The notes under the pieces are model-generated. The model saw only the letters and a list, made by a program, of their open reading frames with translations. It made no database searches and was not told the origin of the DNA. From assembly GCA_900549345.1 (NCBI GenBank), contig UROC01000008.1, forward strand, positions 1 to 51,207: 51,207 bases of DNA, given 5' to 3'. The position numbers and the translations under genes were made by a program. Source of the DNA: an uncultured Collinsella sp. Lineage in GTDB: Bacteria; Actinomycetota; Coriobacteriia; Coriobacteriales; Coriobacteriaceae. Within the stretch, counting starts at the first letter, position 1. Each line of letters opens with the position of its first letter. Positions 1-8,051 of the stretch are shown piece after piece.

Positions 1-55
1 GCGGTCTTTCATGCAGCAGGGGCTCTCAATGTTTTATGTCCTGCTCATATCGTCT
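1..55. mobile_element. End of a second IS110-family element copy (partial)
   Basis: These 55 bases are identical to 36664-36718, the upstream non-coding end of the IS110-family element described below, in the same orientation. The match stops abruptly at base 55, which marks the outer boundary of the element. It contains the same 15-base sub-terminal repeat (36-50, ATGTCCTGCTCATAT). The rest of this copy would lie to the left of the window. A contig edge caused by a repeat is an alternative explanation for the window starting here. Confidence 0.8.
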
Positions 56-87
56 GGCAGGTAACGTTGCCCCGACGAGCACGTCGG

Positions 88-222
88 ATCCCCGGCCCGG
101 GCGGCACAGGGGTTAAGTTTGTCGCGAGTTCCGCACGAGCCGGAGGCCACTTAATGTGGCCTCCGTGCGAGCCAGGACTGTAGAGCAGCAAACTTAACCC
201 CTGTGCCGCCCGGCCCGGGAAT
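88..222. repeat. Large interrupted palindrome upstream of the str operon
   Basis: Bases 88-120 and 190-222 are inverted copies differing at two positions, with a perfect 24-base core (97-120 against 190-213). A second hairpin nests inside: 141-150 pairs with 156-165 around the loop TTAAT. The whole could form a cruciform or a long RNA stem. There is no T-run as in a simple terminator. No gene is visible in it. A non-autonomous element or a boundary element for the downstream operon are both possible. Confidence 0.7.
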
Positions 223-308
223 CCGCCCCCGCGCACAGGAGGGGATTCCTTTTGTGTAGGCTTTGCGGAAATGTGCCAATTTTGGGATACGCCCGGCGGC
301 GTGGTCTG

Positions 309-337
309 TTGACGGCACAGCTAACGCCACGTATCCT
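309..337 (+). promoter_or_regulatory. Predicted promoter of the rpsL-rpsG-fusA-rpsJ operon
   Basis: A -35 box TTGACG (309-314) and a -10 box TATCCT (332-337) are separated by exactly 17 bases, giving a leader of about 85 bases before rpsL. Just upstream, GGATACGCCCG (285-295) recurs almost unchanged before rplC and rplB. Identified by eye from the sigma-70 consensus. Confidence 0.7.
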
Positions 338-430
338 ATCGAACTGCGTGTTTCGTAGGGGGATGCTGACCCCTCGATTCAAGCCGTTGCACTTTACAGA
401 AAGCTGGAATCATTCGAGAAGGAGTACGCT

Positions 431-808
431 TTGCCTACTATTAACCAGCTGGTTCGCCAGGGCCGTCGTTCCGTGCCCAAGAAGTCCAAGAACGCTGCTC
501 TGCAGCACAACTCCCAGAAGCGCGGCGTGTGCACCCGCGTCTTCACCACGAGCCCCAAGAAGCCGAACTCGGCTCTTCGTAAGGTTGCCCGTGTTCGCCT
601 TGTCAACGGCATCGAAGTTACTGCTTACATCCCGGGTGAGGGCCACAACCTGCAGGAGCACTCCATCGTGCTCGTCCGCGGCGGTCGTGTCCGTGACCTC
701 CCTGGTGTCCGTTATCACGTCATCCGTGGCGCCTACGACGCTGCTCCGGTCCAGAACCGTATGCAGGCCCGTTCCAAGTACGGTGCTAAGCGCCCCAAGG
801 CTAAATAA
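431..808 (+). CDS. rpsL: 30S ribosomal protein S12
   Basis: S12 sits at the decoding centre of the small subunit and is the classic streptomycin-resistance locus. The protein is 125 residues, the usual length, with the conserved segments TTSPKKPNSALRK, GEGHNLQEHS and LPGVRYHVIRG. Translation starts at TTG 431, set by AAGGAG about 8 bases upstream. Lys43 is the sensitive-type residue, but position 88 is Arg (segment GGRVRDLPG), where E. coli and most bacteria have Lys. It is the first gene of the str operon, with rpsG 74 bases downstream. Confidence 0.98.
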   Translation: MPTINQLVRQGRRSVPKKSKNAALQHNSQKRGVCTRVFTTSPKKPNSALRKVARVRLVNGIEVTAYIPGEGHNLQEHSIVLVRGGRVRDLPGVRYHVIRGAYDAAPVQNRMQARSKYGAKRPKAK

Positions 809-882
809 GCCAGATAACGTTTTGATACTTTCGCCGTGTGCCGTCTTGAGCGCCGCACGGTAGACACTTAAGGAGATTTCAC

Positions 883-1356
883 ATGCCGCGTCGTGCAGCA
901 GCTAATCGTCGTGAGGTTCAGCCTGACGCCGTTTACAACAACCGCCTGGTGACTCAGCTCATCAACAAGGTCCTTCTTGACGGCAAGAAGGCCACCGCTG
1001 AGCGCATCGTTTACACCGCTTTCGAGATCGTTGCCGAGAAGTCCGAGGGTGGCGACGCTCTCGCTACCTTCAAGAAGGCTATGGACAACGTCAAGCCCAC
1101 GCTCGAGGTTAAGCCCAAGCGTGTCGGTGGCGCTACCTATCAGGTCCCGATGGAGGTCAACTCCCGTCGTTCCACCGCTCTGGGTATCCGCTGGATCGTC
1201 AACTTCTCCCGCGCTCGCAAGGAGAAGACCATGGCCGAGCGTCTCGCCAATGAGATCCTCGACGCTTCCAACGGCCTGGGCGCTTCCGTCAAGAAGCGTG
1301 AGGACGTCTTCAAGATGGCCGAGGCCAACCGCGCGTTCTCTCACTATCGTTGGTAA
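883..1356 (+). CDS. rpsG: 30S ribosomal protein S7
   Basis: S7 is a primary 16S rRNA-binding protein that nucleates the 30S head near the E site. The 157 residues begin MPRRAAANRREVQPD and contain the family segments LINKVLLDGKKATAE and RSTALGIRWIV, with the C-terminal AFSHYRW expected for bacterial S7. ATG 883 follows AAGGAG by 8 bases. It lies between rpsL and fusA in the standard order, and S7 is often the translational autoregulator of this operon; no S7 target structure was demonstrated here. Confidence 0.98.
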   Translation: MPRRAAANRREVQPDAVYNNRLVTQLINKVLLDGKKATAERIVYTAFEIVAEKSEGGDALATFKKAMDNVKPTLEVKPKRVGGATYQVPMEVNSRRSTALGIRWIVNFSRARKEKTMAERLANEILDASNGLGASVKKREDVFKMAEANRAFSHYRW

Positions 1357-1375
1357 GTTAAGGTAAGGAACTAAC

Positions 1376-3475
1376 ATGGCTAAGCCTAAGTACAAGCTTT
1401 CCGATACCCGTAACATCGGCATCATGGCCCACATCGATGCCGGTAAGACCACCACGACCGAGCGTATTCTTTACTACACCGGTAAGACCCACAAGATCGG
1501 TGAGGTCCATGAGGGCGCTGCCACCATGGACTGGATGGTTCAGGAGCAGGAGCGCGGCGTAACCATTACCTCCGCTGCTACCACCTGCTTCTGGAACAAG
1601 GACGGCAAGGACTACCGCATCCAGATCATCGACACCCCGGGCCACGTTGACTTCACCGCCGAGGTCGAGCGCTGCCTGCGCGTCCTCGATGGCGCTGTCG
1701 CCGTCTTCGACGCCGTTGCCGGCGTTCAGCCTCAGTCTGAGACCGTTTGGCGTCAGGCTTCTACCTTCAACGTTCCCCGCATCGCCTTCATCAACAAGTA
1801 TGACCGCGTGGGCGCTGACTTCTTCAACGCTATCGAGACCATGAAGGATCGTCTCGACGCCAACGCCGTGGCCGCTCAGGTCCCGATGGGCGCCGAGGAC
1901 AACTTCTGGGGCGTCATCGACCTGGTCACCATGACTGCATGGGACTTCAAGGCCGACGAGAAGGGCATGACCTACCCCGAGCCGATGGACGAGATCCCGG
2001 CTGAGTTCGCCGACATCGCTGCCACCAAGCGCGAGGAGCTCCTCGACGCTGCTGCCAGCTTTGACGACGAGCTCATGGAGAAGATCCTCATGGAGGAGGA
2101 CTTCACCGTCGAGGAGCTCAAGGCTGCTCTGCGTAAGGGCGTTCTGGCCAACGAGCTCAACCTCGTCTTCGTGGGCTCCGCCTACAAGAACAAGGGCGTC
2201 CAGGAGCTGCTCGACGCTGTCGTCGACTACCTGCCCAGCCCGCTCGACGTTGAGGCCGTCACCGGTACCGATCCGGACACCGGCGAGGAGATCCAGCGTC
2301 ATCCTTCCTTCGACGAGCCCTTCTCCGGCCTGGTCTTCAAGATCATGACCGACCCGTTCGTCGGTAAGCTCACCTACGTCCGCGTTTACTCCGGCCGCGC
2401 TGAGTCCGGCTCCTACGTGGTCAACGCTTCCAACGGTCAGCGCGAGCGCCTCGGCCGCATTCTCGAGATGAACGCCGCCGAGCGTATCGACCGTGACGAC
2501 GCTGCCGCCGGCGACATCGTCGCTTGCGTCGGCTTCAAGAACTCCACCACTGGTGACACCCTGTGCGCCGAGGGCAAGGAGATCGTCCTCGAGAAGATCG
2601 AGTTCGCTAAGCCCGTTATCGACGTTGCCATCGAGCCCAAGACCAAGGCCGAGCAGGACAAGATGTCCCTGGCTCTGACCAAGCTCGCCGAGGAGGACCC
2701 GACCTTCCAGGTGTCCACCAACCACGAGACCGGCCAGACCATCATCGCCGGCATGGGCGAGCTGCACCTCGAGATCATCGTCGACCGTCTGCTCCGTGAG
2801 TTCAAGGTTGACGCTAACGTCGGTAAGCCCCAGGTTGCCTACCGCGAGACCGCTGGTCACGACGTCGAGAAGGCTGAGGGCAAGTTCGTCCGTCAGTCCG
2901 GCGGTCGCGGTCAGTACGGCCACGCCGTCATCAAGCTCGAGAAGATGGAGGAGGGCTTCGGCTACGAGTTCGTCAACGCTATCGTCGGCGGCGTCGTGCC
3001 CAAGGAGTACATCCCGTCCATCGACAAGGGCATCCAGGAGGCCCTGAACACCGGTGTTATCGCCGGCTTCCCGGTCCTCGACGTTAAGGTCACCCTGTTC
3101 GACGGTTCTTACCACGAGGTCGACTCCTCCGAGGCCGCCTTCAAGATCGCCGGTTCCATGGCTATCAAGGACGCCCTCAAGAAGTCCGATCCGCAGCTGC
3201 TCGAGCCGATCATGGCTGTCGAGGTCGAGACCCCCGAGCAGTACATGGGCGACGTTATGGGCAACCTCTCCGGTCGCCGCGGCAAGATCGAGGGCATGGA
3301 GGATCGCAAGAACAGCAAGCTCATCCGTGCCAAGGTGCCGCTGGGCGAGATGTTCGGTTACGCTACCGACCTTCGCTCCCAGACCCAGGGCCGTGCATCC
3401 TACACGATGCAGTTCGACTCTTATGAGCCCGCGCCCAAGTCCATCGTGGACGAGGTCATGAGCAAGAACGCCTAA
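1376..3475 (+). CDS. fusA: Translation elongation factor G
   Basis: EF-G is the GTPase that drives translocation of tRNA and mRNA on the ribosome. The 699 residues match the family length. G-domain motifs are clear near the N terminus: AHIDAGKTTTTER (P-loop), DTPGHVDF (G3) and NKYDR (G4). The last differs slightly from the common NKMD, with Tyr replacing Met. Domain IV carries SGGRGQYGHAV. Codon use is strongly biased to C- and G-ending codons, as expected for a highly expressed gene. Only 60 bases separate it from rpsJ, and the usual tuf gene is absent. Confidence 0.98.
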   Translation: MAKPKYKLSDTRNIGIMAHIDAGKTTTTERILYYTGKTHKIGEVHEGAATMDWMVQEQERGVTITSAATTCFWNKDGKDYRIQIIDTPGHVDFTAEVERCLRVLDGAVAVFDAVAGVQPQSETVWRQASTFNVPRIAFINKYDRVGADFFNAIETMKDRLDANAVAAQVPMGAEDNFWGVIDLVTMTAWDFKADEKGMTYPEPMDEIPAEFADIAATKREELLDAAASFDDELMEKILMEEDFTVEELKAALRKGVLANELNLVFVGSAYKNKGVQELLDAVVDYLPSPLDVEAVTGTDPDTGEEIQRHPSFDEPFSGLVFKIMTDPFVGKLTYVRVYSGRAESGSYVVNASNGQRERLGRILEMNAAERIDRDDAAAGDIVACVGFKNSTTGDTLCAEGKEIVLEKIEFAKPVIDVAIEPKTKAEQDKMSLALTKLAEEDPTFQVSTNHETGQTIIAGMGELHLEIIVDRLLREFKVDANVGKPQVAYRETAGHDVEKAEGKFVRQSGGRGQYGHAVIKLEKMEEGFGYEFVNAIVGGVVPKEYIPSIDKGIQEALNTGVIAGFPVLDVKVTLFDGSYHEVDSSEAAFKIAGSMAIKDALKKSDPQLLEPIMAVEVETPEQYMGDVMGNLSGRRGKIEGMEDRKNSKLIRAKVPLGEMFGYATDLRSQTQGRASYTMQFDSYEPAPKSIVDEVMSKNA

Positions 3476-3535
3476 GTTCGAGCTCCCTGTTACGTAATCC
3501 GCGAGAGCATCTCTCGCACTCTTTGGAGGTTTAAG

Positions 3536-3844
3536 TTGGCTACCCAGAAGATCCGCATTCGCCTCAAGGGCTATGATCACGAGGTCGTCGATCAGTCCGC
3601 GAAGCTCATCGTCGAGACCGCTCAGAAGACCGGCGCTCGCGTTTCCGGTCCTGTCCCCCTGCCCACCGAGCGCAACCTGTACACGGTTATCCGCTCGCCG
3701 CACGTGAACAAGGACTCCCGTGAGCAGTTCGAGATGCGCACCCACAAGCGCCTCATCGACATCCTCGACCCCACCTCGGGCACCGTTGATTCGCTTATGC
3801 GTCTCGACCTCCCCGCTGGCGTCGACATCGACATCAAGCTCTAA
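3536..3844 (+). CDS. rpsJ: 30S ribosomal protein S10
   Basis: S10 (NusE) is a 30S head protein and also a transcription antitermination factor. The 102 residues start at TTG 3536 behind GGAGG, reading MATQKIRIRLKGYDHE. The family loop GPVPLPTERNLYTVIRSPHVNKDSREQFEMR is nearly canonical (positions about 37-70). Normally rpsJ heads the S10 operon directly before rplC. Here it is cotranscribed with fusA and followed at once by a strong terminator, with rplC some 25 kb away. Confidence 0.98.
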   Translation: MATQKIRIRLKGYDHEVVDQSAKLIVETAQKTGARVSGPVPLPTERNLYTVIRSPHVNKDSREQFEMRTHKRLIDILDPTSGTVDSLMRLDLPAGVDIDIKL

Positions 3845-3863
3845 GCGATATCGCTCATAGCTT

Positions 3864-3906
3864 AAAGGGCCCCGCTGCCGTTACGGTAGCGGGGCCCTTT
3901 TGTTTT
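3864..3906 (+). terminator. Rho-independent terminator after rpsJ
   Basis: A 17-bp perfect stem (3864-3880 with 3884-3900) closes a 3-base loop and is followed by a T-rich tail. It ends the str operon 20 bases after the rpsJ stop. Confidence 0.95.
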
Positions 3907-3960
3907 GCATGATGGGTTTGGATCGCCGGGTAAGGCTGCCGAGCGGCTGGCTGTGGCGAC

Positions 3961-4737
3961 CTACTCACTCAAGGGGCGCAATGACGCTTCCTCAAAATGG
4001 AAGGATCGCAAGCCGTCTTCTGTTTCGATGCACGCACGACCAAAGCCATCGACCGTTTTAAAGATGCCTCGCGCCAGCTCGTCACCGGCAGGGGAGCGGG
4101 CGATAACGTGCTTTCCAATCCAATTGAGGTGAGCGACATATTCGCCGTGGACGGGCGCGAGCGGTCCGGTGTTTTCTTCCATGGCGTTGAGGCGTTCTGC
4201 CCAGGCATCTACAGCGTCTATAACTGCGTGATAGACCTCATCGAGGAGCATGTCGACAGCAGGAACGTTCTCGTTAAGGTCCGAGAGACCGATTGCCGGC
4301 AGGCCGCCATCGGGCACCTCTTGGGGCGCATAGTTCACATTGACACCAATGCCACAGACGGCGAAAGGTTTGCCTTCGTTATCGCGTGCGGCCTCGACCA
4401 GAATGCCGCCGAGTTTGCGTCCACGCGCGACCAGGTCGTTGGGCCATTTGAGGCCAATCTCGTTTGCAAGACCCTGTTTTTCGAGCGCCTCGAGCACCGC
4501 TAGGCCGCTGACGGCAGCAAGACCAGAGTACTTCGCAGGATTAACGCATGGACGCAGGACAATCGAAAGCAATAGGTTGCCGGCGGTTGAATCCCACTTG
4601 TGGCCGCGCCGGCCGCGTCCTGCTGTCTGAGCCCGGGCGGCAAGTCCTGTGCCGTGCGGCGCTCCCTGTTTTCCTGCTTCGAGCAGGTCATCGTTGGTCG
4701 ATCCGGTTACGTCGACTATCGTTAATTTGGCATCCAT
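3961..4737 (-). CDS. birA: Biotin-protein ligase, without DNA-binding domain
   Basis: It attaches biotin to the lysine of biotin carboxyl carrier protein through biotinyl-AMP. The 258 residues contain STNDDLL, the biotin/ATP-binding RAQTAGRGRRGHKW segment and LKWPNDL, followed by KLGGILVE. ATG 4737 is chosen over an upstream start because AAGGAGG precedes it and alignment to the catalytic domain begins there. The N-terminal helix-turn-helix of bifunctional BirA is absent, so it cannot act as the biotin repressor. It is divergent from the fatty-acid operon that encodes its substrate AccB, sharing a 174-base intergenic region. Confidence 0.93.
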   Translation of the reverse strand: MDAKLTIVDVTGSTNDDLLEAGKQGAPHGTGLAARAQTAGRGRRGHKWDSTAGNLLLSIVLRPCVNPAKYSGLAAVSGLAVLEALEKQGLANEIGLKWPNDLVARGRKLGGILVEAARDNEGKPFAVCGIGVNVNYAPQEVPDGGLPAIGLSDLNENVPAVDMLLDEVYHAVIDAVDAWAERLNAMEENTGPLAPVHGEYVAHLNWIGKHVIARSPAGDELARGIFKTVDGFGRACIETEDGLRSFHFEEASLRPLSE

Positions 4738-4829
4738 AACGGCTGCTACCTCCTTAATGAATAAGTGAATAACGCAATGGTGTCGAGAGAGACACAATGT
4801 GAAGCCTTTGTCGCATTTGGACAATTTAA

Positions 4830-4893
4830 TGTTAACACGTTAACAACGACTGAAATGCGCTATCCTCTCTTGGTCGATGTAAACACGTCAACA
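4830..4893. promoter_or_regulatory. Candidate fatty-acid operon promoter with doubled palindromic operator
   Basis: TGTTAACACGTTAACA (4830-4845) is a 7-2-7 perfect inverted repeat. TGTAAACACGTCAACA (4878-4893) matches it at 14 of 16 positions, 48 bases downstream. Between them lie a possible -35 TTAACA (4840-4845) and -10 TATCCT (4861-4866), although the 15-base spacing is short. The first copy would overlap the -35 and the second would sit just past the start site, a typical repressor layout. It does not resemble the FapR or FabT consensus as I know them. Confidence 0.55.
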
Positions 4894-4911
4894 ACTCAAA
4901 GGAGGTTAGTG

Positions 4912-5871
4912 ATGGGTTTCACGATTCTTGGAACAGGCTCGGCGCTTCCTAAGCGCAGTGTTTCCAATGACGAGCTGTCCGAGTTCCTCGATACCTCGGA
5001 TGAGTGGATTTTTACCCGCACAGGTATCAAGAGCCGCCATGTATGCACCACCGAGTCACTTGACGACCTTGCCGTGGCGGCGAGCGAGCAAGCGCTCCAG
5101 ACGTCCGGAATCGATGCGAGCCAGCTGGATCTTATCGTCTGCTCGACGACGACGGGCGATCATCTCGTTCCTGCCGAAGCGTGCGCCGTTGCTGAGCGCT
5201 TGGGTGCCACATGTCCTGCCTTCGACGTTTCGGCGGCTTGTGCCGGCTTCGTATTTGCGCTCGATGTCGCCGAGGGCTATATCGCCCGCGGTCGCGCCGA
5301 GCATATGCTGGTCGTTGCCGCCGAGCAGATGACGCGCGCGCTCGATTGGACCGACCGTGCCACGTGCGTGCTCTTTGGCGATGGCGCGGGTGCTGCGGTC
5401 ATAGAGGCTGGGGGAGAGAATCCCCTCGCTGTTGAGCTTTCGACGTCGCCTGACGTCGAAACACTGCGCGTCCCCGGATTGGCGGGCTCCTCGCCGTATA
5501 AGACGGCGCAGGACCGCGAAAGCGTGCTTTCCATGAACGGCCGTCGCGTCTTCAAGTTTGGCGTCAATGCCATCTGCGACACGGTCAGCAAGCTCGCCTG
5601 CGACGCGAGCATCGCGGTCGAGGACATCGACCATTTTGTATTCCATCAGGCTAACGAACGAATCCTGAGTCAGGCGGTCAAGCGCCTCGGTGTGCCAGAC
5701 AAGCGCGTGGTTCGAACGCTGCGCGAGACCGGCAACATTTCGAGCGCATGCATTCCGCTTGCCCTCGACCGGCTGGCAAACGCCGGTGCACTTCACACGG
5801 GCGACACCATCACCCTCGTTGGATTTGGCGCCGGTCTGGATATAGGTGGCTATCTACTTCGTTGGAAGTAG
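4912..5871 (+). CDS. fabH: 3-oxoacyl-ACP synthase III (KAS III)
   Basis: FabH starts fatty-acid synthesis by condensing acetyl-CoA (or a branched primer) with malonyl-ACP. The 319 residues carry the catalytic Cys in FDVSAACAGFVFAL, the His in FVFHQANERI and the Asn in RETGNISSA, plus the C-terminal GFGAGLDIGGYLLRW. ATG 4912 follows AAAGGAGG, and homology begins at GFTILGTGSALP, so the longer in-frame extension upstream is rejected. It is the first gene of a ten-gene fatty-acid operon. Confidence 0.96.
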   Translation: MGFTILGTGSALPKRSVSNDELSEFLDTSDEWIFTRTGIKSRHVCTTESLDDLAVAASEQALQTSGIDASQLDLIVCSTTTGDHLVPAEACAVAERLGATCPAFDVSAACAGFVFALDVAEGYIARGRAEHMLVVAAEQMTRALDWTDRATCVLFGDGAGAAVIEAGGENPLAVELSTSPDVETLRVPGLAGSSPYKTAQDRESVLSMNGRRVFKFGVNAICDTVSKLACDASIAVEDIDHFVFHQANERILSQAVKRLGVPDKRVVRTLRETGNISSACIPLALDRLANAGALHTGDTITLVGFGAGLDIGGYLLRWK

Positions 5872-5923
5872 TTGCACATAGGAAATAAAAACGCCCCTAG
5901 GGCACAAACAAAGGAGAACTACC

Positions 5924-6160
5924 ATGGCAGATCAGAAGACCTTCGAGCGCGTTTGCGATGTTATCCGCGAGACCGCCGGTCTTGACGACGTCGAGATGAA
6001 GCCCGAGTCCACGCTCGAGGAGATTGGTCTCGACAGTCTGGGCACCGTCGAGATCCTCGTCGCCGTTGAGGACGAGTTTGGCATCCAGCTCGATACCGAG
6101 GAGAACCCCAAGACGGTCGGCGAGTTCGCCGATACGGTCGAGGCGGCATTGGAGAAGTAG
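5924..6160 (+). CDS. acpP: Acyl carrier protein
   Basis: The carrier holds growing acyl chains on a 4'-phosphopantetheine arm. The acidic 78-residue protein has the attachment motif in GLDSLGTVEIL, where the serine of DSL is modified, followed by the acidic helix VEDEFGIQLDTEE. ATG 5924 lies behind AAAGGAG. The stop is 2 bases before the fabK start, so translation is probably coupled. Confidence 0.97.
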   Translation: MADQKTFERVCDVIRETAGLDDVEMKPESTLEEIGLDSLGTVEILVAVEDEFGIQLDTEENPKTVGEFADTVEAALEK

Positions 6161-6162
6161 AG

Positions 6163-7107
6163 ATGCTCAAGACTCCTCTCTGCGATCTGCTCGGCATCGA
6201 AAAGCCCGTGTTCCAGGGCGGTATGGCCTGGATCGCCGACGCCTCGCTGGCGTCCGCAGTGTCCGAGGCGGGCGGCTTAGGGATTATCGCGGCCATGAAC
6301 GCCGACGCCAACTGGCTGCGCGACCAGATTCATGAGCTGCGCGCCAGGACGGATAAGCCCTTTGGCGTCAACGTCATGCTCATGAGCCCGTTTGCCGACG
6401 AGGTCGCGCGGGTCGTGATTGACGAGCAGGTGCCGGTCGTCGTGACGGGTGCCGGCAATCCCACCAAGTACATGAAGGCGTGGAACGAGGCGGGCATCAA
6501 GGTCATCCCGGTTGTTGCCTCGGTGGCGCTGGCGCGCCTCGTGGCGCGTCGTGGAGCCACTGCCGTGGTTGCCGAGGGTACCGAATCAGGCGGCCATATT
6601 GGCGAGACCTCGACGATGGCACTGGTGCCGCAGGTTGTCGATGCGGTCGATATTCCCGTGGTTGCGGCTGGCGGTATCGCCGATGGCCGCGGCGTGGCGG
6701 CCGCCTTTATGCTGGGCGCCGCCGGCGTGCAGGTGGGTACGCGCTTTCTGATCGCAGATGAGTGCACCGTATCGGAGCAGTACAAGGAGATGGTCCTGAA
6801 GGCCAACGACACCTCGACGCGTGCGACCGGCCGCTCGACGGGACACCCGGTGCGTGCCCTCAAGAGCCCCTTCACCAACGCCTACGCCAAGAGCGAGGCG
6901 GCGGGCGTAAGCGTCGAGGAGCTCGGGGCCATGGGCACGGGCGCCCTTCGCAAGGCCGCCAAGGACGGCAATTACGAAGAGGGCTCGTTTTTGTGTGGAC
7001 AGATTGCCGGCATGGTCAACGAGCGCCAAAGTGCACGTGAAATCGTTGACGACCTGGTCGATGGCGCCGAGCACGTCCTGAAGGGTGCGTGCGCATGGGT
7101 GGCGTAG
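6163..7107 (+). CDS. fabK: Enoyl-ACP reductase II, FMN-dependent
   Basis: FabK reduces trans-2-enoyl-ACP in the last elongation step, replacing FabI. The 314 residues form a 2-nitropropane-dioxygenase-like TIM barrel. Visible segments are PVFQGGMAWI at the N terminus, TEAGGLGII-like SEAGGLGIIAAMN, VVTGAGNP, EGTESGGHIGE and the phosphate-binding AAGGIADGRGVAAA with LGAAGVQVGTRF. Its presence predicts low sensitivity to triclosan-type FabI inhibitors. The last 13 bases overlap the fabD start. Confidence 0.94.
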   Translation: MLKTPLCDLLGIEKPVFQGGMAWIADASLASAVSEAGGLGIIAAMNADANWLRDQIHELRARTDKPFGVNVMLMSPFADEVARVVIDEQVPVVVTGAGNPTKYMKAWNEAGIKVIPVVASVALARLVARRGATAVVAEGTESGGHIGETSTMALVPQVVDAVDIPVVAAGGIADGRGVAAAFMLGAAGVQVGTRFLIADECTVSEQYKEMVLKANDTSTRATGRSTGHPVRALKSPFTNAYAKSEAAGVSVEELGAMGTGALRKAAKDGNYEEGSFLCGQIAGMVNERQSAREIVDDLVDGAEHVLKGACAWVA

Positions 7108-8021
7108 CGTTTCTGTTTGCCGGCCAGGGCGCCCAGCACCCCGCGATGGGCGTCGACCTGATCGAGGCATCGCCGGCCGCCGCCGAGGTGTTCGCCATTG
7201 CCGACGAGGTGCGCCCGGGGACCAGTGAGCAGTGCCGAAGCGCCTCCAAGGAGGAGCTCTCGCAGACCGAGAACACGCAGCCGTGCGTGTTCGTTCACGA
7301 TCTGGCAGCGGCTGCCGCCCTGCGTGAGCGCGGCGTGGTACCTGCCGCCTGTGCGGGTTTTTCGCTTGGCGAGGTCGCCGCGCTCACCTTTGCGGGGGCG
7401 TTCGATACGCGAGCGGGCTTTGAGCTCGTGTGCGAGCGCGCGGCGCTGATGGCCGCGGCTGCCGAGCGCCATCCGGGCGGCATGCGCGCCGTCATCAAGC
7501 TCGATGCGGCGCAAGTCGAGAACCTGGCAAAACAGGCCGGCGAGGACTGCTGGCCGGTCAACTACAACAGTCCGCAGCAGACGGTTGTTGCCGGACCGCC
7601 CGAGGCGCTGCAGGAGCTCGACGTCCTAGTAAAAGAGGCTGGCGGCCGCGCTATGAAAGTCGCGGTGTCGGGCGCATTTCATAGCCCCTATATGGCCGAG
7701 GCGACTGAGGGGCTGGCGACGTATATCCAAGCCGGCCACGCGCCGTCACCGCTGCTGATTCCGGTCATGGCAAACATGACGGCGGCGCCCTATCCGGCGG
7801 ACCCGCGAGCGGCATCGGATGTCTTGGCCAATCAGGTGAGTCATGCCGTTCGTTGGGTCGACACGCTGCATGCTCTGCAGAATCAGGGCATCGACACGTT
7901 TATTGAGGTCGGCCCTGGCAAAACGCTGTCGGGCCTGGCCAAGCGTACGCTGAGCGACGTTCGCGTGTATTCGTGCGAAACGGCCGAGCAGGTCGCAGCT
8001 ATTGCCGACGAGCTCGCATAG
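7095..8021 (+). CDS. fabD: Malonyl-CoA:ACP transacylase
   Basis: FabD moves malonyl from CoA to ACP. The 308 residues open with FLFAGQGAQHPAMG, have the nucleophile serine in CAGFSLGEVAAL and the catalytic histidine in SGAFHSPYM, and end with the conserved FIEVGPGKTLSGL. ATG 7095 is preferred to GTG 7089 because AAGGG at 7081-7085 gives normal spacing only to the ATG. It overlaps the end of fabK, indicating coupled translation. Confidence 0.95.
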   Translation: MGGVAFLFAGQGAQHPAMGVDLIEASPAAAEVFAIADEVRPGTSEQCRSASKEELSQTENTQPCVFVHDLAAAAALRERGVVPAACAGFSLGEVAALTFAGAFDTRAGFELVCERAALMAAAAERHPGGMRAVIKLDAAQVENLAKQAGEDCWPVNYNSPQQTVVAGPPEALQELDVLVKEAGGRAMKVAVSGAFHSPYMAEATEGLATYIQAGHAPSPLLIPVMANMTAAPYPADPRAASDVLANQVSHAVRWVDTLHALQNQGIDTFIEVGPGKTLSGLAKRTLSDVRVYSCETAEQVAAIADELA

Positions 8022-8051
8022 TCCACAGGGCTGTAACCCGAAAGGAATGAC

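Noticed and set aside
88..222. Palindrome considered as a tRNA or terminator
   Set aside because: It lacks the cloverleaf landmarks and a T-run, and the arms are much longer than those of a terminator.
3476..3535. Search for a missed tuf gene
   Set aside because: Only 60 bases lie between fusA and rpsJ, so no gene fits.
1358..3745. A 795-residue open frame on the minus strand across fusA and rpsJ
   Set aside because: Shadow of strong G+C codon bias in the real genes. The peptide is low-complexity Leu/Val/Gly/Asp, with no family motif or ribosome site.
4765..4911. Extended N terminus for FabH from ATG 4765
   Set aside because: The extra 49 residues lack homology, and the region holds the promoter and operators. 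ATG 4912 has a strong ribosome site.
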